A DNA stretch of 64,000 nt, from NCBI GenBank assembly GCA_933207985.1, contig OW240916.1:266441566-266505565 (forward strand), read 5' to 3'. Position 1 is the stretch's first letter. Every line of letters begins with the position of its first letter. The stretch is from Pelobates cultripes (taxonomy: Eukaryota > Chordata > Amphibia > Anura > Pelobatidae). A program made the translations under genes and the position numbers. The notes under the pieces are model-generated. The model searched no databases. It worked only from the letters and a program-made list of their open reading frames with translations, and had not been told where the DNA came from. Of this stretch, positions 33,530 to 45,495 are shown in pieces.

Positions 33530-36029
33530 AAATAAAGACTGCTCCAGGCCCAGATGGCTTTACAGATAATTTTCTTTAAACTAATGAAAGATCAACTAAA
33601 AGGAGAACTTTCTAATATCTTTCACTATGTAATGAGAACAGGAGGCTGTCCTGGAGAGTTATTGCGAGCAAAAATTGTCCCGGTCCCAAAAGCAGATAAA
33701 GATCCAGAATTGATTGGCAATTATAGACCTATTTCGCTAATCAATATCAATATTAAAATGTTATCTTCTATTCTTGATAAGGGATTAAAAATAGTTATAC
33801 CACAATTAATCAACAATGATCAAGTAGGATTCATACCAGGGAGGTCTTCAATCAACAATCTCAGAAAAATAATAAATATATTAGAAGAAACAGACAACAA
33901 TGGAACCCCTCTAATGTGACTGTCAGTAGACACAAAGAAAGCATTTGACAGGGTTGGTTGGGGTTTCATGTTCTCTACCTTAAAACAATTTGGAATTACT
34001 GGTTCAACCCGCTGTCTATAACTTTCCATCAGCAAGGGTCAGGATTTACATCATAAAACTATTAAAAACAGGATAAGACAAGGGTGTCCTCTTTCCCCTT
34101 TATAGTATATAATGGTGTTAGAACCCCTAGTGATTTTCAAAAGGAAAAAACAAAAAAATTTAAGGTTTCATGAACTCGACAAATAAAACTAAATATCTAT
34201 GCAGATAACATGTTATTAACATTAAAAGAACCAGTTTCAGTCCCAGAGTTACTGAAGGAGATAAACAAATACTCAGAAGTCTCAGGATATAAAATGAACC
34301 TAGAGAAATCAATATTCATTGCTAAAAATATAAACAAAAGATTAATTAACTATCTTGTACAAAGAGGGAAGAGGGAAAAAGGGCACAGAGATAAGGAAGG
34401 AGGGAGTGAAAAACCCCCCAAAGATTACAGCAAATAAAAAGGTCACTTTAATTTTCCTAACCTTTTGATCAATTCCCTTTAGCATCATAAATATCTGAAT
34501 CACTTATTTTATCAATGACGAATTGACACAAAGATGATACACAAGAATAAAATCTGACCAGCTCATAACTTCTAAATTTGAGTGTCATATAAAAAAAATA
34601 AAAAAAATAAAAATTATTGTACAAAATATTGGGTTCCCTGAAAATAAGGACAGGCTAGATTATTTAGGCATAGCCATAACCTCAAATCTAAAAGACGTAA
34701 TAAAAGCCAACTTCTTACCCTTATTAAAACAAACCAATAAAAATCTAAGGGACTGGAAAGGATTGGGCTTTTCTTGGTCGGGTAGAATCAATATCCTAAA
34801 AGCATATATTTTATCAAAATTACTGTATTTATGGAGACCGATCCCTCTCAACTTCCCAGAAAACTGGTATCTTTACTACACTTATCCTTTTTAAATTTTG
34901 AATGGGGTGGTAAGAAAACAAGGGTTAAAATAAAAAAATTGGCAAGGTCCAGGCAAGATGGAGATTTGGGGTGTCCAGAAATTCAGCAATCTTATCTGGT
35001 TAGCAAACTTTTCCATATATTGCTCTCGCAAAACAAGCAGGCAACCCAAGATTTATGGTACAAAATGGAAAAAGCTAAACTGGGGTAGATAATCTATCCT
35101 CACTATTTTGGGTCTTATACGTGAATAACAAAATGCATTAAAGAGGCACAAACTAAATCACAGATTCTTAAAGAATTAATGAGCTGGTGGGATGTATTCA
35201 CAATTAACACAGGACTCAGAAATAGAAAAATAGATGTGCTTTCATTTATTTTTTACCATTGCAGATATGTTAGATAATATAAAAATAGATACCTGGATGA
35301 ATGGGGGGATAATGGAATCTAAAAACATATTAGTGGAACATAAAATTAAGTCCTTCAATCAAATTATGGAGGAATTTAATATTCCCTCTAAGGAAACTTT
35401 TAATTATCTGCAAATCAAAGGCTTTGTGGCAGAATATTTCCTTAAAAACAAGGGGGAGAAAATCATAAATCTTATACACCTTCTCGAACTGAAGAACTAT
35501 AAAAATGTATTGGCAAAATGCGCTAAAGTTATATATAGATGGAAACATGACAAACATATAAAACTGATTAATAAATGGGAAAAAGAGCTACAAGTACATA
35601 TAGAAGAAGAAGAGTGGATAAGTTCTCTAAATAAACGATATAAACATATACATTGCCTAAACCTTACAGAAACACAATTCAAACTTTCAAACAGATGGTA
35701 GCTAACACCGAAACGTCTAATGAAAATCTTTCCAGAGTCATCAGATAGGTGCTGGAAATGTAATTTCAATGAAGGCAATTTGATCCACATTTGGTGGCAA
35801 TGCGTACCCATAAATACATTTTGGAAGTATGTAATCAATGTAATATATCAAATAACGGAAATGAAACTAGTCTTTAAGCCAGAAGTGGTCCTGGTAAACC
35901 TGAATAGGCCTAAAATGACAAAAAAAGTATTAATGTTAACGTTGCATATCATTACAGCAGCTAAACTACTTCTAGCACGAAATTGGAAAACAGGGAAAAT
36001 CCCTTGCATTCAAGAATTAATAACACAAG
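33530..36029 (+). pseudogene. L1/Tx1-like ORF2, reverse transcriptase and C-terminus
   Basis: The plus strand reads KTAPGPDGFTDNFFK (33535-33580), then IPVPKADKDP-type and NYRPISLINININ (33720-33760), GFIPGRSSINN (33830), DTKKAFDRVGWG (33930-33965), RQGCPLSPL (34075-34110) and YADNMLL (34198-34220), where the catalytic FADD/YADD box has lost its second Asp. Downstream are NWYLY-type and LSFLNFEWGGKKTRVK (34870-34930) and the Cys-box CWKCNFNEGN-LIHIWW (35750-35790). The family enzyme nicks and copies. Frame breaks separate the pieces; the last residues resume after the hAT at 37222-37320. Confidence 0.9.
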
Positions 36030-37213
36030 TAGAGTTGAGTGGACACCTGGATGTTCAGTCTGGCGGGTTCCGCCGAACTTTGAAAAAAAGGCCGGGTTCG
36101 GGCTCGAACTTGACCCCGTACCCCATTGAAGTCAATGGGGACCTGAACTTTTGGCCACAAAAATGGCTCTAAAAAACTCCTGGAAAGGGCTAGAGGGCTG
36201 CAAAGGGAAGTAAAATGGGGGTAAGAGTAGGACAAGTGCCTGCAAACAAAGGTGGATAGGGAAATCACTTAAAAATAACATAAAATAAGCAGCCGCTTAG
36301 TAGATAACTCCCTAATTCACACGGTATTAGGGAGCTATCTACCAAAAGGCTGAAAGACCTAAATTGGTCACCTAAATTGGTCTTTCAGCCACATTTACTA
36401 ATACTAAGTAAAGATTAGTATTAGTAAATTCAGCCCCTACTTGCTATACCTACTTGCTATAGGGGCGTGTCTAGTAAACAGTGAGCAGCCAGTTGCTACT
36501 TACTGTAAAAAAAAAACAAAAAAAAAACCTATTGCCCCCACCCCTGTGCGACGGGTGATGCCCCTAAATAAAATTGTGGAGGGGGACCTACTGTCCTCCC
36601 CCCGGCCCCCACCCCTGCGCGGTGGGTGGGGGCCATAAAGAAGAAATGGGGCCCCCACCCACCGCTCAGGGGTGGGGGCCAGGGGGAGGACATTAGGTCC
36701 CCCTTATTGTTATTTAGGGCCCCCACCCGCCGCACAGGGGTGGGGGCCGATGGGGAGGACATTAGGTCCCCCCAATTTTTATTTATTGCCCCCACCCGCC
36801 GCACAGGGGTGCGGGGGGCAGGGGAAGACAATAGGTCCCCCCCTTATTGGTATTTAGGGCCCCCACCCACCGCTCAGGCTGCTCACTGTTTAATAGAAAC
36901 GCCCCTACTCGCGGTATAGAAAGTAGGGGCATAATTTACTAATATTAAGTGACCAGCTTCTATAGAGGCTGGGTCACTTGCTGCACAGGCCAATTACTGC
37001 CATGCCACTAGTAGGCATGACTGTGATGGCTTCTAAGGGCACATGAGTCAAACACTTGTTGATTGGCTGCCCTGCGGCCTTTCAAAACGTGTCATTAAAT
37101 CGCCGAACTCCGAACTCAAACCCGAACATACAGTGATATGTCCGTGTTCGGGTCCGGTGTCCAAAAAACCTAATGTTCGGTACGAGGTTTCAGTTCGGGT
37201 TCGTTCAACTCTA
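36030..37213. mobile_element. hAT-like non-autonomous element with 8-bp target duplication (TAGAGTTGA family)
   Basis: Identical AACACAAG lies at 36022-36029 and 37214-37221. Left TAGAGTTGAGTGG, right reversed TAGAGTTGAACGAACCCG. The left part carries the CCGGGTTCGGGCTCG and ACCCCATTGAAGTCAATGGG words, a frog MITE signature. The centre holds the GC-rich tandem repeat at 36530-36880. No transposase. A truncated copy lies at 318-594. Confidence 0.9.
36530..36880. repeat. GC-rich tandem repeat inside the hAT, ~85-95 bp, about 4 units
   Basis: Unit core GCCCCCACCCGCCGCACAGG-GGTGGGGGCC, then GGGGAGGACATTAGGTCCCCC and a TTATTTAGG linker. The C-rich and G-rich halves can form a hairpin in each unit. 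Open frames on both strands (36441-36919) are repeat artefacts. Confidence 0.85.
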
Positions 37214-37221
37214 AACACAAG

Positions 37222-37966
37222 TCATATGGCAGACAAAAATGCAAAGGGTATATTGGTGAACTTAGGAAATAGATATACTCAAATAGAAGACTGTGACACA
37301 TGGATAAATAAAATGTAAATTATAACTTAACAATTATCACAACAGAGTTAAAAGTCTCTCTTGTGTTCTCTCTCTCTTTTGCTGGCTTTTTTTTGGTTGT
37401 TTCTTTTCTCTTCCCACCCCCCTTTTTTGGGGGTTAAATAACAACAAACCAAGGCAAGAAGTAACACCATTATTCTCCTCTCTCCTGTACTCTTTGCTCA
37501 ACACTTAATGTGTGTTTAGCTTACTTCCTGTTACAGAGAGGGGAGGTGACAGAGAAGAAGAGGGGAGGAAACAGGAGAGGGAAAAAAATGATCCCTAAAA
37601 ACAGGCAGATAAACAGAATTACGAAATCAATTGTATTACATTAGGCGTAAGGTGTGCTGTCTCTCTCCAAAGATAGGTAGGGAAAAAGATTAATAAACAA
37701 GAATCTATAATAATATTTAAGAAATTGGGTAAAGGGGTAGGGGGTATTAGGAAATTAATAATTAAGTTAATCCCTTCTGTTTCCTTTCGTCTCTTGCCAT
37801 CTATAAACTCTAAAAAGAAAAGATGATTAAGAAAGGATAAGAGACCTAAGGGTAAGGAGGAGAAGGAGATATTTAGGAGATATTTATGATGACAAGAGTA
37901 CCAAAGCCTGAAATACAGAAGCATCAGCTAAAATATACAAGTCTGAAATATAATGGAAAAAAAATT
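37222..37966 (+). mobile_element. L1 ORF2 end and 3' UTR
   Basis: The first 100 bp continue ORF2 (GILVNLGNRYTQIEDC, stop near 37318). Then about 640 bp of 3' UTR, with a T-rich and C-rich stretch (37380-37440) and a final A run before the CR1 target duplication. Confidence 0.7.
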
Positions 37967-38555
37967 GAGTACAGAGAGTTGTCATTAATGGTACATTTTC
38001 AAGATGGACAGAGGTGGTAAGTGGTGTCCCCCAGGCTTCTGTTCTGGGACCACTTCTATTTAACAGATTTATAAAAGATCTTGAAATAAGCATTAAAAGT
38101 GATGTTTCAGTATTTGCAGATGACATAAAACTCTGTAAAGTAATACAATGCGAGCAATATATTACTATGCTGCAGAGGGATTTAGATATATTGGGAGACT
38201 GGGCACACAAATGGCAGATAAAATTGAATGTAGAAAAATGCAAAGTTATGCACTTCAGGGTAAAGAATGCACAAGCAACTTATACCCTAAATAGTAGTGA
38301 ATTTGGGATAACAACACACAAGAAGGATTGTGCAATGTCAAACAGCAGTGGCTAAGGCCAGTAAGGTATTGTCAGGTATAAAAAGGAGCATTAATTCTTG
38401 TGATGAAAATATAATTTTGCCCCTTTTAAATCACTGGTAAGACTACATCTTGAATGTGCTGTACAATTTTGGGCATCTGTTCTAAAGAAGGATATTATGG
38501 CACTAGAAAAAGTGCAGAGGCAGGCTACGAGATTAATAATATGAATAGAACACAT
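37967..38555 (+). pseudogene. CR1-like LINE ORF2, RT segment 3
   Basis: Continues segment 2 directly: VINGTFSRW, then SGVPQASVLGPLLF (38020-38062) and VFADDIKL (38108-38135), the intact F-A-D-D catalytic box, then GDWAHKWQIKLNVEKCKVMHF. After 38352 a frame change leads to a [19 protein letters not shown] region and ends in RQATRLI (38520-38540). Confidence 0.9.
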
Positions 38556-38559
38556 TTAA

Positions 38560-39069
38560 AGGGATAATATAAGTGCCAGGAACACAAAGCTGTATTTCTG
38601 GCACTATAGCTCCCTCTGCTTCCCCCTTCCCTCGACACCCCCAGTGGTGGTCAATAAAGGGTTAAAATCCCTTTATTGCCTTGCCTTACCCCAGCGCCGA
38701 TGTCACTCGGTGCTTGGTTGCAGCTATGCCTCCTCTGGTGTCTCACGATCAGCAGGGCAGCAAAGGCCGCACGTGCATTAGTCCTCCCCCTTGGAAAGCG
38801 TTGAATTAATGCTTTCCTACAGGGAAAAATCTGACACTAGATGTCCTCATGCAGAGCGTGAGGACGTCCAGCATCAGATACCAGATCAATGGTCCATTTG
38901 GATGCAGGAAGCATCTCCAGTGGCTGTATGGCAGAATTAGTGCTGCAATGTAAACATTGCAGTTTCTCTGGAACTGCAATGTTTTACATTCCAGAACTAA
39001 GTGCAATAGGGACACTGTACCAAGACCACTTCAGTGAGCTGAAGTGGTCTGGTTGCCTATAGTGTCCTT
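38560..39069. mobile_element. TTAA-flanked hairpin MITE
   Basis: TTAA at 38556-38559 and 39070-39073. Ends AGGGATAATATAAG and CTATAGTGTCCTT. The right hairpin is CAAGACCACTTCAGTGAGCTGAAGTGGTCTGG; the left hairpin is around GTGCCAGGAACACA. It interrupts the CR1 LINE. Confidence 0.9.
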
Positions 39070-39073
39070 TTAA

Positions 39074-39366
39074 ACCTCCTTAGTTTAGAACAATGATGCT
39101 TCAGTGGAGATATGATAGCACAATACAAACCATTGTCTGGAAATCTATTCATAAACAGGACTATACATAGGAAACAAGGTCACATGTTTAGACAGGAAGA
39201 AAGGAGATTTAGCCTATGGCAAAGGAAACATGTTTTTACAGTAAGAACAATAAAGATGTGGAATTCTTTGCCTGAAGAAGTGGTTTTATCAGAGTCTGTG
39301 CAGATGTTTAAACAGCAACTGGATCCATACTTGCAAAAACATAAAATTCAGGGATATCATTTTTAG
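39074..39366 (+). pseudogene. CR1-like LINE ORF2, C-terminal segment 4
   Basis: Reads MIAQYKPLSGNLFINR and later FTVRTIKMWNSLPEEVV and SVQMFKQQLDPYL, the well-known end of CR1/L2 ORF2. The stop is at 39364-39366. The 3' UTR is not clear: a Tc1 copy starts about 10 bp further on. Confidence 0.9.
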
Positions 39367-39377
39367 GGCACTGGAGT

Positions 39378-40232
39378 GTGTATCGCCCCGTTTCGCATCA
39401 ATGACAGCATGCAATCTTTTGTAATAGTTGTCTATGAGGCCCCAAATTCTTGCAGGTGGTATATCTGCCAATTCGTCTTGGCAAAGTGCCTCCAGGTCAT
39501 GCAAAGTCTTTGGTCATTTTGCATGAACCGCATGTTTGAGATCTCCAAAGAGTGGCTAAGGTCAGGAGACTGTGATGGTCACTACATAGCCTTCATGTGC
39601 AGCCTTCATGCAGAAGAATGCAATTTTGTCTGACAGTATTTTCTGATAACATGCTGCATTCATCTTGCCAACAATTTTCACAAGATTTCTTGTGCCTTTA
39701 GAGCTCCCCCCCCAAAAAAACCCCATCAATGAGCCACCATCATGCTTCACAGTGGGGATGGTATTCTTTCTCCAAACATAATGCTTATTGTTGTGACCAT
39801 AAAGCTCTATTTTGGTCTCTAAGTTACAGTGTGCCCGAAGCTGTGAGCTGTGTCAAGGTGTTGTTGGGTATATTGTAACCAGGCTTTTTCGTGGCATTGG
39901 CGCAGTAAAGACTTCTTTCTGGCAACTCGACCACGCAGCTCATTTTTGTTCCAGTATCATTGTATTGTGCTATTTGAAACAACCACTCCGTTTTTTTCAA
40001 GAGCAGCCTGCATTTTGTCCTGTGGTTACCTGTGGGTTTTTCTTTGTATCCCGAACTATCCTTCTGGCAGTTGTGGCTAAAACCTTTCTTGGTCTACCTG
40101 ACCTTGGCTTGGTATCAAGAGATCCCACAAATTTTCCACTTCTTAATAAGTGATTGAACAGTACTGACTGGCATTTTCAAGGCTTTGGATATCTTACTTA
40201 GGTCTTTTGACAGTTTTCTTCTGCTCTCCATG
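39378..40232 (-). pseudogene. Tc1-family transposase pseudogene
   Basis: From the start: MESRRKLSKDLSKISKALK (40232-40175), the DNA-binding helix-turn-helix, then a GRPRKV block at about 40100, and the C-terminal NYYKRLHAVIDAKRGDTH, typical of the Tc1 end (family H-A-V-I-D-A-K-G-G-x-T). The middle (39560-39990) carries stops and indels, including a C run at about 39703-39711. In living relatives it cuts and inserts the element at TA. Confidence 0.85.
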
Positions 40233-40580
40233 GCTTAGTATCTAGTTTTCTTAGTGCATTTATATGAGAGCTAACAAACTAATTGACTATTTATACACAG
40301 ATACCAATTGCAATATACAAAGCCACAGGTGTGGGAAATTAGCCTTTAATTGACATTTTTAACCTGTGTATGTCACCTTCTGTGCCTGTAACAAGGCCAA
40401 ACATTCAAGGGTATGTAAACTTTTGAGCAGGGCCAAACAACTATGTGATAATAAATGGCTTCAAATGATCACTATCCTTCAATAAAAGACATTTGTTTGC
40501 ACGGTCAGTCATATTTTCAAAATCAATGCCAAAATTTAAAATTTTCTGCCAGGGTATTCAAACTTTTGAGCACAACTGTA
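39378..40580 (-). mobile_element. Tc1/mariner element, truncated
   Basis: The right end, reversed, starts TACAGTTGTGCTCAAAAGTTTG, a Tc1-type terminal repeat, next to TA. The transposase is read on the minus strand from about 40232 (start codon within CCATGG) to about 39378, with many frameshifts. The left terminal repeat is missing: the sequence ends in the last transposase codons. Confidence 0.85.
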
Positions 40581-42109
40581 TATTGCAGCCTCTTTTTAAA
40601 AAACTTTATCTGAGTCTTTATTCAAGAGACTCATATATTTTGTATTTTTACTTTTTGTATTTAATTTTTTTTGATTATTTTTTCCATCCGCTATTTAATG
40701 TTTTGTATTTTTATATGCTTGCTTTTATGGTACTAGGATTATTCTCAACTTTGGCATTAGTTTATTTTCAATGTTGTCTCCTTAGTGCTGCTATCTATAA
40801 TATTTCTATTTAATTTTATTTGCTTTCTCTAAATATTAGCTCTTGTCCACTCTACTCGTTTCTAGTTGTTTTTAATTTTATTATTTTCATTCATTAATTA
40901 GGGTACCCTGACCCATTGGAGAAATCTTTAGTAGACATTCCCCTACTCCCTCCACCCCACACGGGCCCATACAATGATACATTCTTTGTGTCTCTTCTGT
41001 TTTTGCACATTCTGTGGTTGACCTATGTTAAAGTAAAAGTGCAACATGGAGAACTGCTTCATACGCATCACTATGAGAAGATAAGTTTGCTTATATTGTT
41101 TTGATGCAGGAAGCACACTATGATGCATGTTTAATCTATGCATGGCATACATACGGTCATTATAATGCTTGTGTGATGCTTGCTCTCATCCGCAAGATAA
41201 GATTCCAGAGATGTAAAGTATGAGTAAGTCTGGAGGGGAAATGTGAAAACAAAAATAAACATTGCCCAGTGTGGAAACTGTTTTATCACTGGCTATTACA
41301 ATAATGCACGATTGTCGATTCCTGCTATTGGATCCCTGAAGATGCACCATGTGATTATTATAAAAACAAACAAACTTTTTTTCATTTGTGCAATCTGTGC
41401 AATGGTTTTCATTATAGATTGGCAAAGATGACTGATTACACATGAATCACAGGCTCATTTATGTTCCTCTTCAAAGTAATTCAGAACGTAACACAAAGTT
41501 TTGTTTAAAAGTTAAAAGCGAATTAGCAGTGTTTGACCACATTTCCCATTAAATAAAATTAGTTTTTAACAAATGTTCTATCCTAACTCATTGTGGTTAT
41601 TTTATTATGAAACAAATCCTGTTCTTTTGATTTATGTTCAGAAGTTGTCAGGTCTTTAATGACAGAAAAACAATGTGAATGACAAAAGGGAACTAGTTGT
41701 TGAAGGAATTCCAGTCATTGGTCATTTTTAGGATTTCCTGACATGTGGAAACTTTTATGAGTAAATAATGAACATGTTCAGAATAGTTTCACTCTTTTTT
41801 TTATAAATAAAACAGATGATAGTATTTTTGACAATGTACAGAATGTACATGAAATATGATAATGATTTCTATTTGATATTCTATGATTGTATATAGAAAA
41901 TCATACATTTACATATTTGGCATGTGCAGTCATAAGGACAATAGGATTTTATTTTAAATTTTTTTATTTACATTCCTCAGTGCAGCACAGCTTTCTGATA
42001 GGTTGGAAGTGCAATGTTAATGTCTGGAGCACAGCTTTCCTCATTGGCAGATGGCACAGTGGCGACATTACAGTCAGTGTAGGAACAACCAGGGTCGGAA
42101 TGGTTTCAA
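40581..42109. other. Unannotated AT-rich DNA
   Basis: No gene or repeat family recognised. Overlapping short frames near 40500-41440 lack any domain. Confidence 0.5.
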
Positions 42110-42117
42110 CTTTATAA

Positions 42118-42246
42118 CATGACGGGAGGCTTCGTATTTGCTTAAGTCTCTCTTTACTAGAACTCCACAGCAGCACAGAAAACAACCAATCAGAAAAAAG
42201 TTAGGTACTATAAAAACTCCCTTCCCATTGCATCATTTCCTCTTTC
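42118..42246 (+). repeat. Left inverted terminal repeat of the DIRS-like element
   Basis: About 129 bp, matching 57232-57362 in reverse complement at high identity; one T/C-rich run differs in length. Confidence 0.85.
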
Positions 42247-45200
42247 TTTGCTGATCCGCAGTCAGTACAGGTCAGAGTACCACTGCCTCCAGCTTCTAGT
42301 GGGTGGCTTTAGGTTTTATGATTTATATGTATTATATTTTATCATATTATGTTTTTTATATATTTATTATTTATATATTTTATATATATTATTTAGTTAT
42401 ATATTATATATGTTATTTGGTTATGATATACATTATTTAGTTTTATATTATATGTATTATTTTATTATATATTATCAGATTTAGTCTGGGGTTTCTACAC
42501 CCTACTCCTCTTTGCTCCTTCTGCTGCTTGGGGGGATATTTTGCCTTACAGAGTGGGGGTTTTATGGGGGGGGGTTCCCGGGGAGACCTTCAGCCTGCTC
42601 TTCCTTTGCCTTATCCGTTAGTTTACCCTCCCCCCACCCCACTTCCAAGCGCCACCGCACTACGGGCGCTTCACTCGGGGTTCCAGGAGACCAGCCGTTT
42701 GGCTGCCTCCTCTGATTCCCAGAGCTCTAGTGTAAGCCTGCCGGCGCCCGGGACTTCCCGCGTGCATATGCGAGTACCCGGCCGCTGGATCCGCTCACAC
42801 ACGTGGCCGCCTCGCCGCAGCCGGCTTCCCTCAGACCCACGTGCACCCGACCGACTGGAGGAGGGTGCGCCCGTTCACTGGCTTCCCCCCCTCACACAGT
42901 GCTCAGGGAACGAGGTATTTTCTCTGGCTGGGATTCTGTCTGCTCATATGGCAGAGCAGACAGCACACACACATCTATATGTGAAGGGTCATGGGATCGA
43001 GACCCGAAAGGGGAGCTTGTATATCTCACACACACACCGTATGTATGAAGGGCTTATCACCATACAGGAATTTTAGACGCTGCACACGGCTCAGGCAGAG
43101 CCAGCCCGCCAGTTAGAGGAGGACTCCTAAGTGAGGATTGTTTGTTAACACTTTTCATGCTTACCTCTTGGTATTTGACACTAGAGGCTAATGCTATATT
43201 TTTGGGCAGAGTCCAATGGGAGTTAAACTAAACTAGGTTTAGTGAATGTTTTATGTTGCACTTTTATCTTGTGTCCTTATGTCCCAATCCCTGTGCCTCA
43301 ATATATATGTTCCTGGTTCACCTTTGGAATAAGAGATGAATCCTCTTAATGTGAGGTTTCAAACTGGAATGGAGGACAGTCTCTACTGCCATTAGTACAA
43401 TTTATTAGGTTTCTATGACTAGTAGAGTTTGAAGGTGGTCTCTTCCAAGCTCAATGAGGGGCATTGAGTGGACTATTGTTTAACCCCTTACTGTAAGATA
43501 CCATAGGTACAGTACCCTTCAGGTGGTTTACTGACGGTGCATAGATCTATGAGGAAACCTCATACAGATCTGTAGGTCCAGGCATGTCATGAGTTAATTG
43601 GCACTATATCACTGGAACCTTTTCAGCCTATACATTACAGCTGAACATTGAAGGACTGCTAGTCCCAGTTTATGTTAATCGCACAGTATTACACTGCCTA
43701 AAAGGGGTTGGCGTCTAAGGGTCCTAGGTCACAGGGTACCCTGTAGATTTACAAATATTTAGGGGTCTCTACCAAACACAGATGTCCCCATTACTCATCT
43801 ACACGCAGCCCGCTATGTCTATACCCCATGGATTGGCCTGCTATGTCTGTGCCCCATTGATTGGCCTGCTTTGTCTGTGCCCCATTGATTGGCCTGCTTT
43901 GTCTGTGCCCCACTGACTGGTCTGCTTTGTCTGTGCCCCACTGACTGGCCTGCTATATCTGTGCCTCACTGACTGGCCTGCTATGCCTGTGCCCCATTGA
44001 TTGGCCTGCTATGTCTGTGCCAATGTGACTGGCCTGCTATGTCTGTGCCTTTCAGACTGGCCTGCTCTGTCTGTGCCCTTTGTTCGGCCTAAGCTATCTG
44101 GGCCCGAAAGGCCTGGGAGAATATCACTGAGAAAAGCCCAGTACCCACTTTTAACATGGTGATAGGTGGGTGTCTAGGCAAGCACTGCTGCCTTACAATC
44201 TAAGAGGACACCAGTATACGAGCGCCTCAATATAATTGGAAGGATGAAGACTCTAAACCTCCGAAAATAGCCATTAGCTACCGTCCCGGTATCCATCTTA
44301 GGTATTGGTATTTAATCCTACGTTATGTTTAGCGCCTGACCCTTTCAGTTGGGTTTACCTGACTTGATGTTCCGATCTGCTATTTACCTGCCCTCCGAGG
44401 TTCATATTTACCATTATCTACATTATTTGTCATTTCTTGGTTTTCGAGCCTTCCAATTGTCCTATCGCTCGGGTCGTCGAGAGGCCCGACTTGACCTCCT
44501 CCGACCTCCCGGGCTCTCATGGATTGCGGAGAACGTCTCCAGCTTTCCTCAGACTACCAACGGTCATCCTGGACCCCGCGCGCGCGCACTGTCAGTTGGT
44601 AGTTTCCATCATTGTTTCCGAAGGTTACATTTTCTCACCATCCCTTTCTGTTATTAAGGATGGGCGGCTGTATACTATTCCATCTTCCATCGGTCCGGTT
44701 TATTGCCAGTTGATTTCACCTCAGGTGAGCGATTCAGAGAGAGGTCTCGTGGTCAGTGAGAGACCCACCTCAAGATCTCAATCTTATGCTGATATTAGTG
44801 AATGATGCACCCCTGCAGTGGGTCACCCTGAGTCTCTAAGGGACTCTAGTCTGAATTACAAGAGGGTGCGGCCATCCATCACCTCGATCCGAGAATGATT
44901 TTTTTATTTTTACGAACAGAGAGCGAACCCCTCTCATATACAGAACCGGACACTGTATTGTCATTAGAGGGCAATGCCCTCCCTCAACCTCAGCCCGTCA
45001 CTGAGCTGCATACGGAGGTAATGTTTTGAGTGACACATTCTCATAGAGAGAACAGATCACGGATGTAGACTCTACTGTTTGATTATTAATGGGTGCGACC
45101 CGCTCAGGTGATCAGCCGGATGCTGACACGGAGTTCGGTCACATGATTAGAAAGTGCAGCTCTTTCATACACTCAACGCACTATGGTGCCGTCCATTTGT

Positions 45201-45478
45201 TAATCACACAGGCTTGTACCTATACAGGACAACGATGACTGCATGGAGGGGCGTCTAATGGCCGTGCTACCAATGTCGTTATAAAGGGCTGCCTGATCAT
45301 GCAGGATACATATTTAGACTGGATCACTTTATTTCACCTTCTCTAATGGATCCGCACCACTGTACCCCACGCAAGAAATACTCAGAGGTATAACAAGGGG
45401 AGACTCACGCTTATTTACACACTCCTGGAGATGGTACGGCTAATGGATGAGCCTCAGGTATTTCAAGAGTGCAGGTCT
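42247..45478 (+). other. Interior of the DIRS-like element, left part
   Basis: Contains an AT-rich ATATTATAT stretch (42330-42480), a GC-rich segment with an open frame of 182 codons at 42528-43076 (Pro/Ser-rich, no domain), a minisatellite (43800-44095) and a 122-codon frame at 44437-44805 without recognised domain. Gag-like function is conceivable from position but unsupported. Confidence 0.4.
43800..44095. repeat. ~24-bp minisatellite, about 11 copies
   Basis: Unit TTGGCCTGCTATGTCTGTGCC followed by CCATTGA, with variants (CTTTG/CTATG, CCCACTGAC). The array lies inside the DIRS-like element. Repeats are directly adjacent with no spacers, so this is not a CRISPR array. Confidence 0.95.
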
Positions 45479-45495
45479 GGTATTATAGAATATTG

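Larger units (their letters stand above)
31519..37966 (+). mobile_element. L1/Tx1-like LINE inserted in CR1, with 11-bp target duplication
   Basis: GAGTACAGAGA occurs at 31508-31518 and 37967-37977, in the CR1 codon run that codes for RVQR. The left end starts at 31519, and the right end is a GGAAAAAAAATT tail, as in target-primed insertion. Length about 6.45 kb, of which 1.18 kb is a hAT. The order is 5' UTR (31519-32400), ORF1, ORF2 and 3' UTR (37320-37966). The endonuclease part of ORF2 is missing; a non-LINE patch stands there (33075-33525). Confidence 0.85.

Noticed and set aside
318..37213. Same insertion site for the two TAGAGTTGA hAT copies, since both touch L1 C-terminal DNA
   Set aside because: The adjoining L1 codons differ (before RWYMVPVR at 595; after ELITQ at 36029), so these are separate insertions.
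42528..43076. A 182-codon gene
   Set aside because: Pro/Ser-rich translation of GC-rich DNA, with a second overlapping frame of similar quality; no domain recognised.
43800..44095. CRISPR-like look of regular 24-bp repeats
   Set aside because: Units are adjacent with no unique spacers, and the context is a vertebrate transposon. It is a minisatellite.
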